A DNA stretch of 64,000 bases, taken from Agelas oroides. Lineage: Eukaryota; Porifera; Demospongiae; Agelasida; Agelasidae. The stretch spans positions 7,468,636-7,532,635 of the forward strand of contig OX422183.1 in the NCBI GenBank assembly GCA_949130485.1, given 5' to 3'. The notes under the pieces are model-generated. The model was not told where the DNA came from and made no database searches. It was given only the letters and a program-made list of their open reading frames with translations. Each line of letters opens with the position of its first letter. The stretch's first letter is position 1. This document shows positions 12,501 to 23,100 of this stretch, piece after piece. Position numbers and translations under genes: made by a program.

Positions 12501-15500
12501 GAAGATGAGTAGTTTCCATCACGCTAAGGTCTGGAGTCCGAAAACGCGGTAGAGCGCTCAAACGGATGGTCCTGTGCGTTGTTTTGGCAGTTGGGGCCCC
12601 TCCACCTCGCGTCCACCTGACGTCATTCACGTGATGAATGCTCCCAGGCCTTTCCCGTTTTTCGCCAGCCTTCCGCTCCCGTGTATTATTGTGAACGCAA
12701 ACGGAAGGTAAAACGGGGGAGGCCTGGGACCGAGGCTACAAAATTAAAATACAATCTTTCACACAGTGCATGGAAATATTTGATGAGCATGGCTTGCCAA
12801 TTTGCTAGTCTGACGACTCAGCTGTAGTTGTGAATCCAGGCTTTCTGTTCCCACATTAGGGAAAAAATGTAGCTTGGTGAGTCAGGTGAACAAAATCATA
12901 GTCTGTGGGACACATGACGTCACGTAGTAGCAACAATTAGTGCGCTCTGATGACATTCCAAGGGCAAGAATCGTGGATGCAAGCTACAAGGATCGCTCTA
13001 TGTTCCAAGTCATGACGGACGCATTGGGTTTTCAACTAAGTTGAAGCCATCTGAATCCATCTGGCTAGTCAAAATTGGTTATTATGACTCACCTCGCAAG
13101 CTAGGCTTGTAGGTTGCCAGTTCAATGCAAGGTGAGTCAAAGCGGGCCATTTTAGCTGCCAAACATCTTCAGCTTTGTCGAAAAAATAATGCATGCCCAT
13201 TGTGCTTTTCACAACTTTGTCCATATAGGCGTTTATTAACCCTCGGCGCGCATGCGTGAGGAGGGTTACAGTAGTTGTCCTGTGTGTCTGTGTGCGTGTG
13301 TGTGTCTGTGTGTCCGTTTTCTCTATTCTGCCTTCTCGCGCTTTTAGGCGTCCAACGAGAGGTATCAGCAGCTACAGCGCGGAAAATGCAGTAAAACTAA
13401 AAAGCCGTTTTCTCTAAAACTGCTTAGTTCAAAAGTTAGAAGTGTTATAAACTTACGGCGACTAAGTCAGCCATTTTCTTCACGTGCAATGTTTCCGTAT
13501 ACCTCTCCGTAACACGTACGTAACAGTAATGTGTGATCACGGTAACTTGGAGCACGGGGTATTGTGGTTTCAGTTTTCCGTCGAACTTAGACGTTTGTGA
13601 CTATCTTTTACGAGAGGTTCAGAAAGGTATGCCGACAGTGCAATACCGTAGTGCATGCAATGGAGTGCAATAGGTCTATGCGTCTGAGAAAGGTATGCCC
13701 ACAGTGTAATACCGTAGTGCACATGAAGAGGTCAGTTTGTGACTGGCCATGCCTTCGCATCGAAGGAAAGGAAAGCACGGTGTACTGCTGTTGGGGAGCC
13801 TGAGAACGCAGTGAAATGTAGAAAAGCCTTAGGCCTACTGTCTGAGGAAGAGTTATTAGTGAGGAACTTGAGAGAGAGACAAAGTCCGCAAAGCAAGTAA
13901 GAGAGCTTCTGAAACACGTGAGCGGACTTTGCAGGCAAGAACAGAGCCAAACACATATGGCAAGCATAAACACTTATCATATAGCTTGCGCCGAGGGTTC
14001 TGCACTTCAGTGCTGTTCATTTAGCTTGCATCCATGCTTCTTGATCCGGCTTGGAATGTCAGTTAATTGTTGCTATCATGTGGTTGCGTCCTACCTCCTC
14101 CGGGACACAATTAAATACTTCTGTGTGTGAAAATGAGGCCAGAAATTGTAGCTCCTTAGGCAGGCATGTCGGGTATGTTACTGATAAGTTGCATGTTAAT
14201 TGTGCTTATTCAGAGGAGGTCCGACACTAGTGATGTCATATACATCAACACGTGATCCTGATTGTCAAGTTAATTGCTAACCTCCTGCATTCCATTGCTT
14301 CAAGGACGATTTCTGGGCATCAGAAGCTTCTAGCGTGCTGGGTTCACTCGGGTTGGGGGGTATTTTCAACCATACTGAAGCTATCTATTAGGTCGAGATC
14401 GATCACCGCCGTTCATCTAGCTCTCAACAGCCACATGAATGCCGTTTGGAGGTCACAAAGGCATGCAATGTTACTTCTGACTGGCGAGACACTTTCAGCA
14501 TCACGAAAACCCCCCTAAACCCATCTTGATCTTTGCCGCACAGCGTTTCCGATTGTTGTATCGATGGTTTTTAGTCCTTGGAATGTTCATTAATGCATAG
14601 CGCACGTGATAGTGTCGCACCTCCTCTGGTGCTTATTTATGAGAGCAGGAATGCTTACCCAGTGGTCTCTCATTTTTATTTCAACTCTCCTTCTGCAGCT
14701 ACTGTGGAAATCATTGACACAACACAACCGGAGGGGATCATCATTGACCCAGCAGAAGGTGTGGCACTTGAAATTTAACATGATGTCGTGGGGTGGGCAT
14801 TAATTAGAACATGGAGCCAGTTATTCCCTACTGTTCTTTGGGAAGTAGCTACATACATATGTGTGCATGTATGGCTGATGTAGACAAGATTCTGTTCCAC
14901 CGTGATGTCAACAGACCCTGATAAACATGCATACAAATCTATATATACCGTATTTCTTTGATCAGGCTACTATTTTTTTCGCTGCTCGTTTTGTGCGGCT
15001 ACTATTCAAGGGCAGCGTTTATTTATTTATTTGGAAAGCCCGCAGACATCAATGACAGCTGGATAAGGTACGTACGAGTGAGACAGTGACGGTTGCTAGA
15101 CACTGTCTGTAGTACGCGCAGCCTCTTAGTCCTGCTTTCAGCCGTGGGAACGACTCGTACAACGCAAACAGTCCTAGCACTAGCGTGGTGACTGTCATCA
15201 AAATCATTCCCACATGTGTGTGTGTGCCGCATTTACTAACCGCAGCTACTATTTGGGGGCGGCATTTATTTCATTCAGAGCTTCGGATTGTGGGGCCACT
15301 ATTCGAGGGTGGTGACTATTCGAAGAAATATGGTATAAAAATTCTTCCAGGTTTCCTTCAATGTACATGTATCTTTATACAATTGAGCATACAATTATTA
15401 CACAAAAAAGTCTGTTATCAGCTGCTTATTTGCTTGGCTTGTTTCCTTTCTGTTAACTCCTTGTTCTTTTCACCTACCCATAACTCCAGAAGATGACTCA

Positions 15501-15722
15501 GGCTATGCCATCTACATTGTGACGTACACCTTTGCAACAATTGGTGGTGTCCTGGTCATCATCATCTTCTTCCTCATCGTTGCCATTCTCATGGTGAGAC
15601 ATCGAAGGAATAGAAAGTGTGACCCTCCTCTACTTTCTGAAGAGCAGAAGATTGCGGTGATGAAGCAGACTGGTTACGTGAATCCAACTTACAAGTTCTT
15701 TGATCAAACAGTTGAGAGTTGA
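519..15722 (+). CDS. APP-like single-pass membrane protein (amyloid precursor protein family), six exons
   Basis: Predicted cell-surface type I membrane protein of the APP/APLP family. Exons: 519-587, 1536-1572, 8228-9139, 11688-12221, 14699-14758, 15490-15722. All junctions are GT-AG, the phases agree (0,1,1,1,1) and the joined frame is 615 codons including TGA. Residues 1-23 are a signal peptide (MLSRTVLAVLLAIVALVSS). Residues about 50-245 are helical and match the APP E2 domain, for example RIDSLLAGRKREALSYAQYL against the E2 core. Residues 245-537 are an acidic, Pro/Thr-rich stalk. About 553-573 is a membrane span, followed by RHRRNRK. The tail holds SEEQKIAVMKQTGYVNPTYKFF, split here as SEEQKIAVMK and QTGYVNPTYKFF; human APP ends similarly with GYENPTYKFF, the NPxY adaptor-binding and endocytosis motif. 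No E1 (growth-factor-like plus copper-binding) or Kunitz domain is seen, so at 614 residues it is shorter than human APP770. The family call is strong; the absence of E1 depends on no missed exon in the long intron 2. Confidence 0.9.
588..1535 (+). other. APP-like intron 1
   Basis: Phase 0 intron, donor GTGCGT, acceptor after a pyrimidine-rich run ending TTCACAG. Two near-identical short stretches (about 930-1000 and 1030-1110, both containing AAAATAGCTGTCATA) suggest a small local duplication. Nothing else is recognisable. Confidence 0.6.
4170..4440. mobile_element. Inverted-repeat MITE, family E, copy 1
   Basis: Terminal arms pair: left ACATGTGTGGCAGTCCCG followed by a stretch with ATCGAATATTATTC, right the reverse complement ending GGACTGCCACATGTGT. 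Total about 271 bp. Inner parts also pair around GCTCAGTGC and the two copies of CTCATACGTG. A related element lies at 35289-35551. No coding capacity. Confidence 0.75.
4674..4953. mobile_element. Partial TA-flanked MITE (TIR CCGTATTTCTTCG family), one end only
   Basis: Starts TATACCGAATTTCTTCGAATAG and shares its interior (AAATGTGGCACACGCACACA and the following 150 bases) with the full elements at 14948-15333 and 39835-40130. The far end is missing; an unrelated end fragment follows at 4990. Confidence 0.7.
4990..5043. mobile_element. End fragment of a hAT-like MITE (family D)
   Basis: CAAGAGCGCATAAGAACGGG and the following bases through GTGTAACTCCAATAGAAGCC match one end of the 255-bp elements at 6677 and 60730. 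Only one end is present. Confidence 0.6.
5257..5334. repeat. GT-rich microsatellite
   Basis: About 78 bases of imperfect GTGTGT with TGCGTGTGCCT interruptions, within APP-like intron 2. Confidence 0.9.
6677..6931. mobile_element. hAT-like MITE, family D, copy 1 (255 bp)
   Basis: Ends CAAGAGTGCATAAGAACGGG and, on the other strand, CAGAGCGCATAAGAACGGGC. Exactly the same length as its sister at 60730-60984 and alike throughout, for example AAACCGGTCGGAATTTAC. An 8-bp flank is only partly matched (ACCCTAGT/ACCTTGTT), so the target duplication is decayed. The hAT assignment is inference from the CA(A)GAG ends and the roughly 8-bp duplication of its sister. Confidence 0.7.
7650..8035. mobile_element. 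Complex foldback element in APP-like intron 2
   Basis: About 130-base arms (7660-7792 and 7797-7925) are near-perfect reverse complements, containing AACCTGTTCCTAAGCAACAT and TATCCCTCCCTGGGGGGTGG. A second, shorter inverted pair (about 7930-8035) repeats the CCCTCCCTGGGG termini. This looks like two insertions or an internal duplication of one foldback element. No coding frame. Confidence 0.75.
8139..8171. repeat. Poly-C tract beside the APP-like exon 3 acceptor
   Basis: About 20 C in a row, followed by a CT-rich run to the acceptor at 8227. It is likely to vary in length and may also be misread by sequencing. Confidence 0.85.
9165..9992. repeat. 76-bp minisatellite, about 11 units, in APP-like intron 3
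   Basis: Head-to-tail units each holding GAGACTTAGAGTGGAACAAG, TTACTAGTGAGCACTGC and CTATACAGTGTA. One unit is shortened by loss of AGGATATGAGTG or similar. It starts 25 bases after the exon 3 donor. There are no spacers, so it is not a CRISPR array. Confidence 0.92.
10018..10735. mobile_element. piggyBac-like MITE with TTAA target duplication, copy 1
   Basis: TTAA at 10014-10017 and again at 10736-10739. Terminal inverted repeats of about 60 bases begin GGTTACGGGATACAGTTTGC and include CTCATTAATATTCAT. About 718 bp, no transposase. TTAA duplication is the hallmark of piggyBac, so a non-autonomous piggyBac-type element is the best call. A relative with GGTTACGATGAACAA ends is at 60012-60623. 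Confidence 0.8.
10741..11687 (+). other. 3' part of APP-like intron 3
   Basis: No recognisable element until a long CT-rich tract (about 11520-11680) that serves as the polypyrimidine tract for exon 4. Open frames reading through this tract are low-complexity and are not genes. Confidence 0.5.
11754..12050 (+). repeat. In-frame 25-residue repeats in the APP-like stalk
   Basis: Within exon 4 the motif PRPSIGPP, V/I-rich linker, MTPLT and EEEPTTDS occurs about three times. It forms a Pro/Thr/Glu-rich extracellular stalk, plausibly glycosylated. Repetition at both DNA and protein level suggests local expansion. Confidence 0.8.
12296..12738. mobile_element. Mutator-like MITE with 9-bp target duplication (family F), APP-like intron 4
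   Basis: Inverted ends TAGCCTCGGTCCCAGGCC, flanked by exact CAAAATTAA at 12287-12295 and 12739-12747. Arms are about 150 bases long. 443 bp, no coding frame. The 9-bp duplication and long arms fit a non-autonomous Mutator-type element; that superfamily call is inference. Confidence 0.88.
13237..14002. mobile_element. Possible element bounded by short AACCCTCGGCGC ends
   Basis: Left end AACCCTCGGCGCGCATGCG, right end GCTTGCGCCGAGGGTT. Only about 15 bases pair and no target duplication is clear. The interior has a GT-rich tract and two copies of AAAGGTATGCC(G/C)ACAGTG (about 13624 and 13689). Tentative. Confidence 0.35.
14948..15333. mobile_element. TA-flanked MITE in APP-like intron 5 (386 bp)
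   Basis: Ends CCGTATTTCTTTGATCAGGC and, on the other strand, CCATATTTCTTCGAATAGTC, each flanked by TA. The interior holds GGCACACACACACATGTGGG. A TA target and CCGTA ends suggest a Tc1/mariner-type non-autonomous element (inference). The short open frames inside recur in all copies but encode nothing recognisable. Confidence 0.75.
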
Positions 15723-15898
15723 GTTTTGTTGTAGTGATGATGTAATGTGCACTGTATGTACGTGCAGCCATCTTTAAACTTTCTTTTGCGTAATTAATAA
15801 GTGATCCGTTTTGTATATTACATAAATTTTTATGATGCACACATTGTACTGTTTTGTGAATATTAATTTCAGATGACTCGAGTCGTTAGCTGTGATGT

Positions 15899-15904
15899 AA
15901 TAAA
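15899..15904 (+). terminator. Polyadenylation signal of the APP-like gene
   Basis: AATAAA 177 bases after the stop codon. It is the first canonical signal downstream, so the 3' UTR is probably about 200 bases. Confidence 0.7.
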
Positions 15905-16599
15905 TCCTTGAAACTTCTTTCATTTTAAATTTATTTTTGGATTGTCATGTGTTTGACGCTGTGTTTGTGCATTATATTATACCACAATTATTTTATCATG
16001 TTCCAATCTAAACTATACCCTAAGATACACCCAATGATTTGATGACTTTCTATTTTCCAGTACCTCAGGATTGTAGCAAGGCAGGTGTAGCTGCAATCCT
16101 CACCAACCTTTGACCTCTCATAAGGATATATATCTTCAATAGTGCATGGCTATAAGTAGAACAAAGTTTGTTTACACTTCCTTCACTTTGCCCTAATGAT
16201 GATGGCAGCATTCAGTTGAAATGTCAGCAAAAGTTTTCTGATCATAAGTTGGTATCAGAGAACCATGCATGTATGGAGGATTGAATGTGAAGGCTGGTCA
16301 CTGTCCAGTGGTCATATGTATTGGTCAGACCTATAGAGATCAAGTGGCTTGAGCCAGGAACTTGCGTTGATGTTTCCAGCGTTACACGTTACCAGCGAAG
16401 GCAAGATGTTCAAAGCATCCATCCATTGTGATTCTGTCCAGTATATAGTATATGTTCAAGCACTACATAGTTATACTGCTACTAATGCAGCTAAAAAGGC
16501 TTCACTGCTTTTTGCTCAATGGTATTTTCTTACATGTTATAAAGTGGAAAAACAGACAAAAATGCAGTTAATGTACCATAACAAATCATTGCACTTGTA
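15905..16599. other. Intergenic DNA after the APP-like gene
   Basis: No gene recognised. Parts (16006-16060 and 16480-16600) match the corresponding place in the second duplication copy (40845-40900 and 42447-42510), which shows that the repeated block covers this stretch. Confidence 0.5.
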
Positions 16600-16603
16600 A
16601 AGT

Positions 16604-18241
16604 ATCAGAGAGTCGGTAGACTCTCTATGTAGGGATGGCGCCGACGCGCAATATATGCAATACTTAAGCAAAAGCCGTATAACTTCACCACAAATATGCT
16701 AAAAGCTTATTTAAGCGCCCAGCCTTCCTCTTTGAGTGCCTTTGTGATCAGCAAGACTCATATAAGTGGCCAAAAGCCACGCGGAAGACAACTAAACGCA
16801 AAAGTGTGCCGTAGCAAAAGTGCCATTTTTCGTATTCTTTCTTTCTTCTTTCTTCTTTCTTCTTTCTTTGTTCAGACCACTTGTCAAACGACGATAACTC
16901 CAAAACAGCTCAAGTACTCACCTTGATTTTAGCACGAAACTGATGTTCATCACAGCGCGCAGCTTCCCAACCACTCAGCGTCTTCATAGCTTCAGATTTA
17001 CCCTGGTCAAGAAAAGCGATTCACAACACACTGAGGCTGCTGTCCGTTGCTTAGGACGCCATTTTCTAATTTTGTACGCATGCGCACACGAAGTCTCGCT
17101 CCCAGACCAAAGACCACGGTCATTGGTCTGGAAGCGAGACTAGTACGCGAAATCGCCAGCGGGCAGTACGCATAGCTGGCACTGTCTTTCCCCTCGCGGC
17201 ATTGGGCAAGGCTTATGAACACCACGTAGGTAAGGCGCTACCTACTTGTAGCTACACTAAAAATAGCCTACTCACAGCTTTAGTGAACTGTAAAGCTAGC
17301 ATGCATGGTAAGTTGTCAGTATGATTGTTTTCTGTGCTGCAGCTGGTCAGTCGTCATGTGATTGACAACTGAATCATGAAATTGGTTTCACAAAGTTTGG
17401 TAGGGAGAGCGGTTGGCCCTTCATCAGGTTCTAGTTGGCTGTATTACACATTATTATTACATGCCTGGAACTATTCTGTCAACGCCATTTTAAGTTCTGG
17501 TGTTGTGGTTACACTTGAAATATTCTTCTTAGGTTTGGGTCTAACTAACTGAGATTAACATCAAAAAAGTACAGAAACAAGACTTAAAAAACATTAAAAA
17601 TGTAAAAAGATGTAGGGATGGCATGCCAAAAAGTATGCAAACAAGGTAGGGATAATGCATGAAAGCAAAGGTCAACATATTGGCAAAGCCCCATCCCTAC
17701 ATCTTTTTCACACTGCAGTTAGACAGTGCATGGGGGTCTTCCTAAAACGTACCACAAGTTTACTCCAACCTTTACTGGCAGTTCATCAAGGCTGTAGCCT
17801 CGTTCTCAGGCCACTTCCTAGCTCCTCCCACATGGCCTGGGAACGAGGAGTATGATCCAGCATCTGTGTCTGTATAGCCCATAGGTATGTTTGCCTCGTA
17901 CGTAGCTATCAGATAGCTACCAAGTACTATAGCTTTACTGTCCACATACTACTTGTAGTGACAGTGGCACCCTTTCTGATACAACCTAGACACTGAGCTT
18001 GAGTGGGCTGCAGACTAGTCATAGACAGTGTGTAAACTCAGGTACTCATGCTAACTGCATGGATGGGTGCAGATTCAGCTCTCAACTCAAGCACGCTAAC
18101 TGCAGTGTGAAAAAGATGTAGGGATGGGGCTTTGCCAATATGTTGACCTTTGCTTTCATGCATTATCCCTACCTTGTTTGCATACTTTTTGGCATGCCAT
18201 CCCTACATCTTTTTACATTTTTAATGTTTTTTAAGTCTTGT
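16604..18241. mobile_element. Composite foldback element, copy 1 (absent from the sister duplication)
   Basis: Starts TCAGAGAGTCGGTAGACTCT and ends in a large foldback: arms 17574-17725 and 18095-18240 are almost perfect reverse complements containing GATGTAGGGATGGCATGCC. A shorter relative with the same order of parts is at 25573-26642. CTTGTA occurs on both sides (possible 6-bp target duplication). The sister segment at about 42500 lacks the whole 1.6 kb. A CTTTCTTCTTT tract lies at 16840-16870. No transposase seen. Confidence 0.75.
17794..17850. mobile_element. Miniature family F remnant
   Basis: GTAGCCTCGTTCTCAGGCC and its inverted partner GGCCTGGGAACGAGG are only 18 bases apart, inside the loop of the larger foldback. 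It looks like an element that has lost nearly all its interior. Confidence 0.55.
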
Positions 18242-19590
18242 ACAAAATTATGATCCAACATTATGATTATATGAGGCACAACTCACACAGTAACTAGATA
18301 TACCCACACATGAAAGTTACAGAACAAACCAAGAGCATGCAGATTTTAGCAATAAAAACGACACAGCTACAAAAACAAAAGCTGTTCAGAAGTGAGACTG
18401 GTCTTATAATGATGGTTAAGTACGATTACAAAGTTAACACTGGTCCTCTGAATTCAGATTAGTCCTAGAGGGATCGACAGAAGAGTTTTCAAATTTGCAG
18501 GCCAAGAATTGTCACTATGGTTACCCTACTCAACACCTTACACTGAGGTTTTCAGTACAGCATTTATACTGTGTGCTACCATAATCAACCAATAATTTAG
18601 TGTGAGCTATTATGCAAGTCAGTGGCTGTACACATACATTCGTGCAAGCATAATTTCTGCACACCTGTAAACCGAACTAGAAGCTAAAGTGGCCCAAGTC
18701 TTGAAAAACAAATACCACAGTATAGTCTAATAGTCCTTGGTGCCTCCAAAGTTCTCTTGTCCTGTCAAGATCAATAGTAATGGCCTAAAAATAGTCTCAG
18801 AACCGACCTAAGAGGTTGAATACTTTCTGGGGTAACATGCCCCTCTGCGTCCTTCACAGTTCTCACAAACCTTCTGTGTCCTGGCTATACCAGTGCTAAT
18901 ACCACTGCATCCTGAGAGCAATATCCTGAGCAGCTAAATCCTCTGAGCCTGGGAATGGGGCTTGTAGCTATACTGGGGGTATACATATCACTGTTAACAA
19001 TTAGAGGTTGAGTTAACCCCCTGTGAGCCACCTCAGTTGCACCATGCCCACACCTCTCCCATGTTTAACATGGTTACATCCTTTAAGTTGCTACAATGTA
19101 CGATACTGCTCCTCTATAGTACATGACTTCGTTTCAGTGTACACTGTAGTATGGGTCCCCCAGAGGGGTACTACTCTTGTGCTCAGACCCAACCCCATGC
19201 AGAGGAAAGGGTCTGGTGACATTTGGCTGATTCCTCGGACTTCGTTCACATTGACTGCTTTTTGCCAATTTTGGCGAGAAATCTCCAACCACCAATCACA
19301 TTGCAGAAAACAATCTGTACTTACAACACTGGAAAGTCTTGGCTTCTTCAACATGATGACACAGCACATTTAGGTGAAGATAGTTATAAATTCACATTTA
19401 TGCATACAGCAATCTACGATTTTTTTATGAAACCCTGGGAGTCAGCCGAATGTCACCAGACCTTTTCCTTTTTGAGACTACCCAGAGGAGAGATTTATGA
19501 CCTTAGTTTACTAGAGCCAGAGTTCCACCACTTAGCTGACACAAATATGCAATTAAGAAATGAATTTCATTTACAATCCATATTCACGTT
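18242..19590. other. 3' flank of ROCO copy 1
   Basis: Partly homologous to 42540-44100 in the sister block (for example AACAAACCAAGAGCATGCAG). A 150-codon open frame at 19223-19675 (+) has no recognisable domain and overlaps a diverged transposon-like end, so I do not call it a gene. An inverted pair around 19155-19230 and 20075-20125 (CAGACCCAACCC ends) may mark an old family F insertion spanning the 3' exon. Confidence 0.45.
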
Positions 19591-19803
19591 TCATGGGAAC
19601 CTCAGGCAGACCAGGGATATAACCCTAAACCATGGCAAAAGGTGTGAGGCAGGCCAAGGACTGGATCTGGTATAAGACCAATCTGCAATATGCAGTGCTG
19701 CCATACATGTACTATACAAACCTGAACAAGGGGATGTTAATTGAGTGTCTCTATTCTCCACACCAGCATCCGCTACCACACCACTGTCAGCACCAACCAC
19801 CAT
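19591..19803 (-). CDS. Putative short 3' exon of ROCO copy 1
   Basis: Begins after an acceptor (TGTGATGTACAG on the minus strand) in phase 0, matching the phase of the main exon donor at 20151. The first 21 residues (MVVGADSGVVADAGVENRDT then Q) are alike in copy 2 (44212-44277), where a stop follows at once; here the frame runs on for about 50 more codons or splices again. No known domain. The join is plausible from phase and conservation but unproven. Confidence 0.4.
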   Translation of the reverse strand: MVVGADSGVVADAGVENRDTQLTSPCSGLYSTCMAALHIADWSYTRSSPWPASHLLPWFRVISLVCLRFP

Positions 19804-20150
19804 CTGTACATCACAAGCATGATCACAAAAGTACTTTACAATGTATTCCCTAGCTTTTAATGAATTTCTTTCGCCTATTCCCCTGCAAGAGTGCTAATTA
19901 TTACTTAGCACTCCCCTTACACAGCAGTAAAATGTTGCCTCTCTACTTGGGTATCCATTTCTTCAATTTTCTTGAGCAGGTGCATATGACACAAATCATT
20001 TGAATGTTACTATACGTTACACTTGTCACAAAAGCACATGTTAGCCTAAGCAATTCGACTGGGTTCACCAAACTGTTTTTCCTTATGAAAGGGTTGGGTC
20101 TGGGCATGAGACTAGTATCCCCTAGCTGCTAGCTTGAACTGGTTACTTAC

Positions 20151-23100
20151 TGGGTTTCTGCCACAGAAGATACTGTACTTGTCCAGAGTGGTACGAAGGC
20201 TCTGGTACGTGCTGCCACCAGTGTCACAGTTCTTCCATGTGAGGAGGAGGCGAAAACACCTCATGACAGGGTTGTTCCTCTCATTAGGGAACTGTTCAAA
20301 ATAACTATAGAAAAGGCGACCATCAGAAACATTGAACATTCGCAACACCATTTCTATTGGGAGTTGTTGCATCAACTTGGGATAGATGTTAGCAGCTAGA
20401 TCATGTAGAAAGTCATCGTGAACTTCTTGATTTGCTAAATCTTTGTCAAACAATCGGTCACTCAGTCGTTTGTGCATGCCATGGTATGGCTCAAAGTGGA
20501 GGGCATTGACTAGCTTCATTTTCCTTCTACCAGTTATATCAACTGAAAACTGCTTGTGTTCTTGAACAGCCTTAACAATTTGATCAGCGATTGTGTACAG
20601 TGTGAGCTCACTTGAACTAGGTAGAGGGTAGTTGGACAAGTTTGAAGGATCAATCAGCAGTTCAGTGGTAGGTATCCCAGGACAAAGTTCTTCCTTTGCT
20701 TCCAGGATCTTTGAGATCAGTGAAGAACGAAGTTGAACACATGCCATCTCTTCTCCCTCTGGACACAACATCAGCAGCAACACCAACCTGTTCTGTTCTG
20801 ACACCTCCACAATAGTCTCAAGACCGTCCTGATCCAACCATTGGATTCCATTCTTCCAAATAGCACACCTTCGTCTCAGGACAGGTGAGGCTTCATCCTG
20901 ACGGGAGATGTCAGGAGCCAGGGCAAAGGAGAAGGCCAGACGAAGGAGCAACACGTGTAGAAACCGTGGGGTGAGGTACTGCCCCTCCTTGGAGCACTGC
21001 AAACACCAGCCACACTGGTACTGCCCAGGATCACTGCGCTGCCACACATCTGTGGGGTGCTCCACTTGAACCAGAGCTGGGAAGAAGTAGTAGCTCTCTG
21101 AGGATTCATCACTTGTGGTCATGGCTGCAGCACCATCCCTGGAAGGGTCACTGCTGGCTATAAGTGACAGGGTGAAGGAATCCTTTATTTTCTGGCAGAA
21201 CTCAAACAGAGTTAGAACACACAAGATCATGTCGGTGTTGTATTTCTCTGCAAACACATCAGCAATCTTGGACTTTGGCACAACTCCAGTACTAGTGGCC
21301 ATGTCATGGTGCTCTTTGAAGTACTCTGGAGCAAAGATTGTGCCATTGATCTCAGAGAGTACAGCTTGTTTGTCTATGACTACCCACCCTGCTTCAAAGT
21401 CTTCCTTGTTGGGTAGGTAGAGCAGGTGTCCTCCATCACTGAGGCTGCTCAGCAATGGAGATAGTAGGTTAGGTTCAGTTGGGAGAAGAGCATCATCCTC
21501 TGCTGTGATGAGGGTACACAGCTCCTCACCACTGCAGGCTACCTCACTACTGAGCTTGGTGCTAATGAAAGCATGTAACAAGTGAGGGTAGATGATCTCT
21601 TTCTGCTCTGCAGCTTCTCTCAGAGCGGCACAACTGGATCCAATCATATCATAGATCTTATCTAACCCACTAGATGCCAGTTTGCGACAGTCTAGAGCTG
21701 TGAATCCTACAAAATGCAGAGAAGAGCTAGAGGAGATGCAAGCTTTCTTGATGTTCAACCACTTCTGATCAATAGCTTCCTTTACCTTGTCTGCCCAGCT
21801 GCCAACAACCATCCAGTGGGCAGTGGTCTCCACTCTACTGCAGCAGTTCTCAATGAATGAGATCCAGTATTGCAGTGTCCGAATCACTTCATCCTCACTC
21901 TCACTGAGTTTGACTACTGCTATGAAGATGGCAGGTGAAGAAGACATCAGATTCTCTACCAGTGCATCATGGCTGGAGTAGTACTCAAACTGACCTGCTA
22001 GATCATAGATAGTGACAGAGCCTAGCCTACTGTTCTGAATGGTGACTGTATTGATACCAGCAGTCTTTAGCTCCACGCCAGACACATTTCTAAACTGGCC
22101 AGCTAATGCTCCAAACCGACTAGTGACCTTGTTCTCAATGACCTTCACCAGGGTACTCTTGCCAGCAGCAGGATTGCCAAAGATGAAAACCTTAATGGCT
22201 GTTACTGGGTCAGGGTTAGTCAATCTGGCAAACAATTTGGATATTTTATAGTTATAAGTCAGTTGCACTGGTGTGTGACCGCTAGCATTCTTACACCATG
22301 GGTCAACTCTCCCAGTACTCAACAGGAACCGTACAACAGGAGTGCGGACCTGCCTGCAAGCCACATGTAGTGGAGTATTACCTTTCTTGTTCAGACATGC
22401 TGTACTGCACCCATGTTCACTAACAAGGTACCTCACAATGTCCACATGACCCTCACGAGAAGCCACATGCAGTGGAGTATCACCATCCTGGTCCCTACTC
22501 TCCAGATCACAGTGGCACTGCTCCACCAACCTCCTGGTCACATCCAACCAGCCATTGTGGCAAGAGTAGTGGAGGACAGTTTTATCCTTGGATATGCAAG
22601 CTGCACTGCAGTTTTTTCCAGTTACAAGGATTTCAGCCACAGCTAAATACCCAAGTCTACAAGCCTCATATAGTGGAGTATCACCATCCTTGTTCTTACA
22701 TGCTGTACTGCACCCCTGTTCACTAACAAGGTACCTCACAATGTCCACATGACCCTTACGACAAGCCACAAGCAGTGGAGTATCACCATTCCTGTTCTGA
22801 CATGCTGTACTGCACCCCTGTTCACTAACAAGGTATCTCACAATGTCCACATGACCCTTACGACAAGCCACAAGCAGTGGAGTATCACCACCATTGTCTC
22901 TACTCTCTGGATCACAGTGGTACTGTTCCACCAACCTCCTGGTCACGTCCAACCAGTCATTGTGGCAAGAGTACTGGAGGACAGTTCTACCATAGATACC
23001 CTTGGATATGCAAGCTGCACTGAAGTTTTTTCCAGTTACAAGGATTTCAGCCACAGCTAAATACCCAAGTCTACAAGCCTCATATAGTGGAGTATCACCA

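Noticed and set aside
16840-16870. CTTTCTTCTTT tract as an acceptor of an unseen gene
   Set aside because: No AG followed by an open frame with recognisable content, and it lies within a transposon.
19223-19675. 150-codon frame on + near ROCO copy 1
   Set aside because: No recognisable domain, not kept in copy 2, and it overlaps the likely ROCO 3' exon on the other strand.
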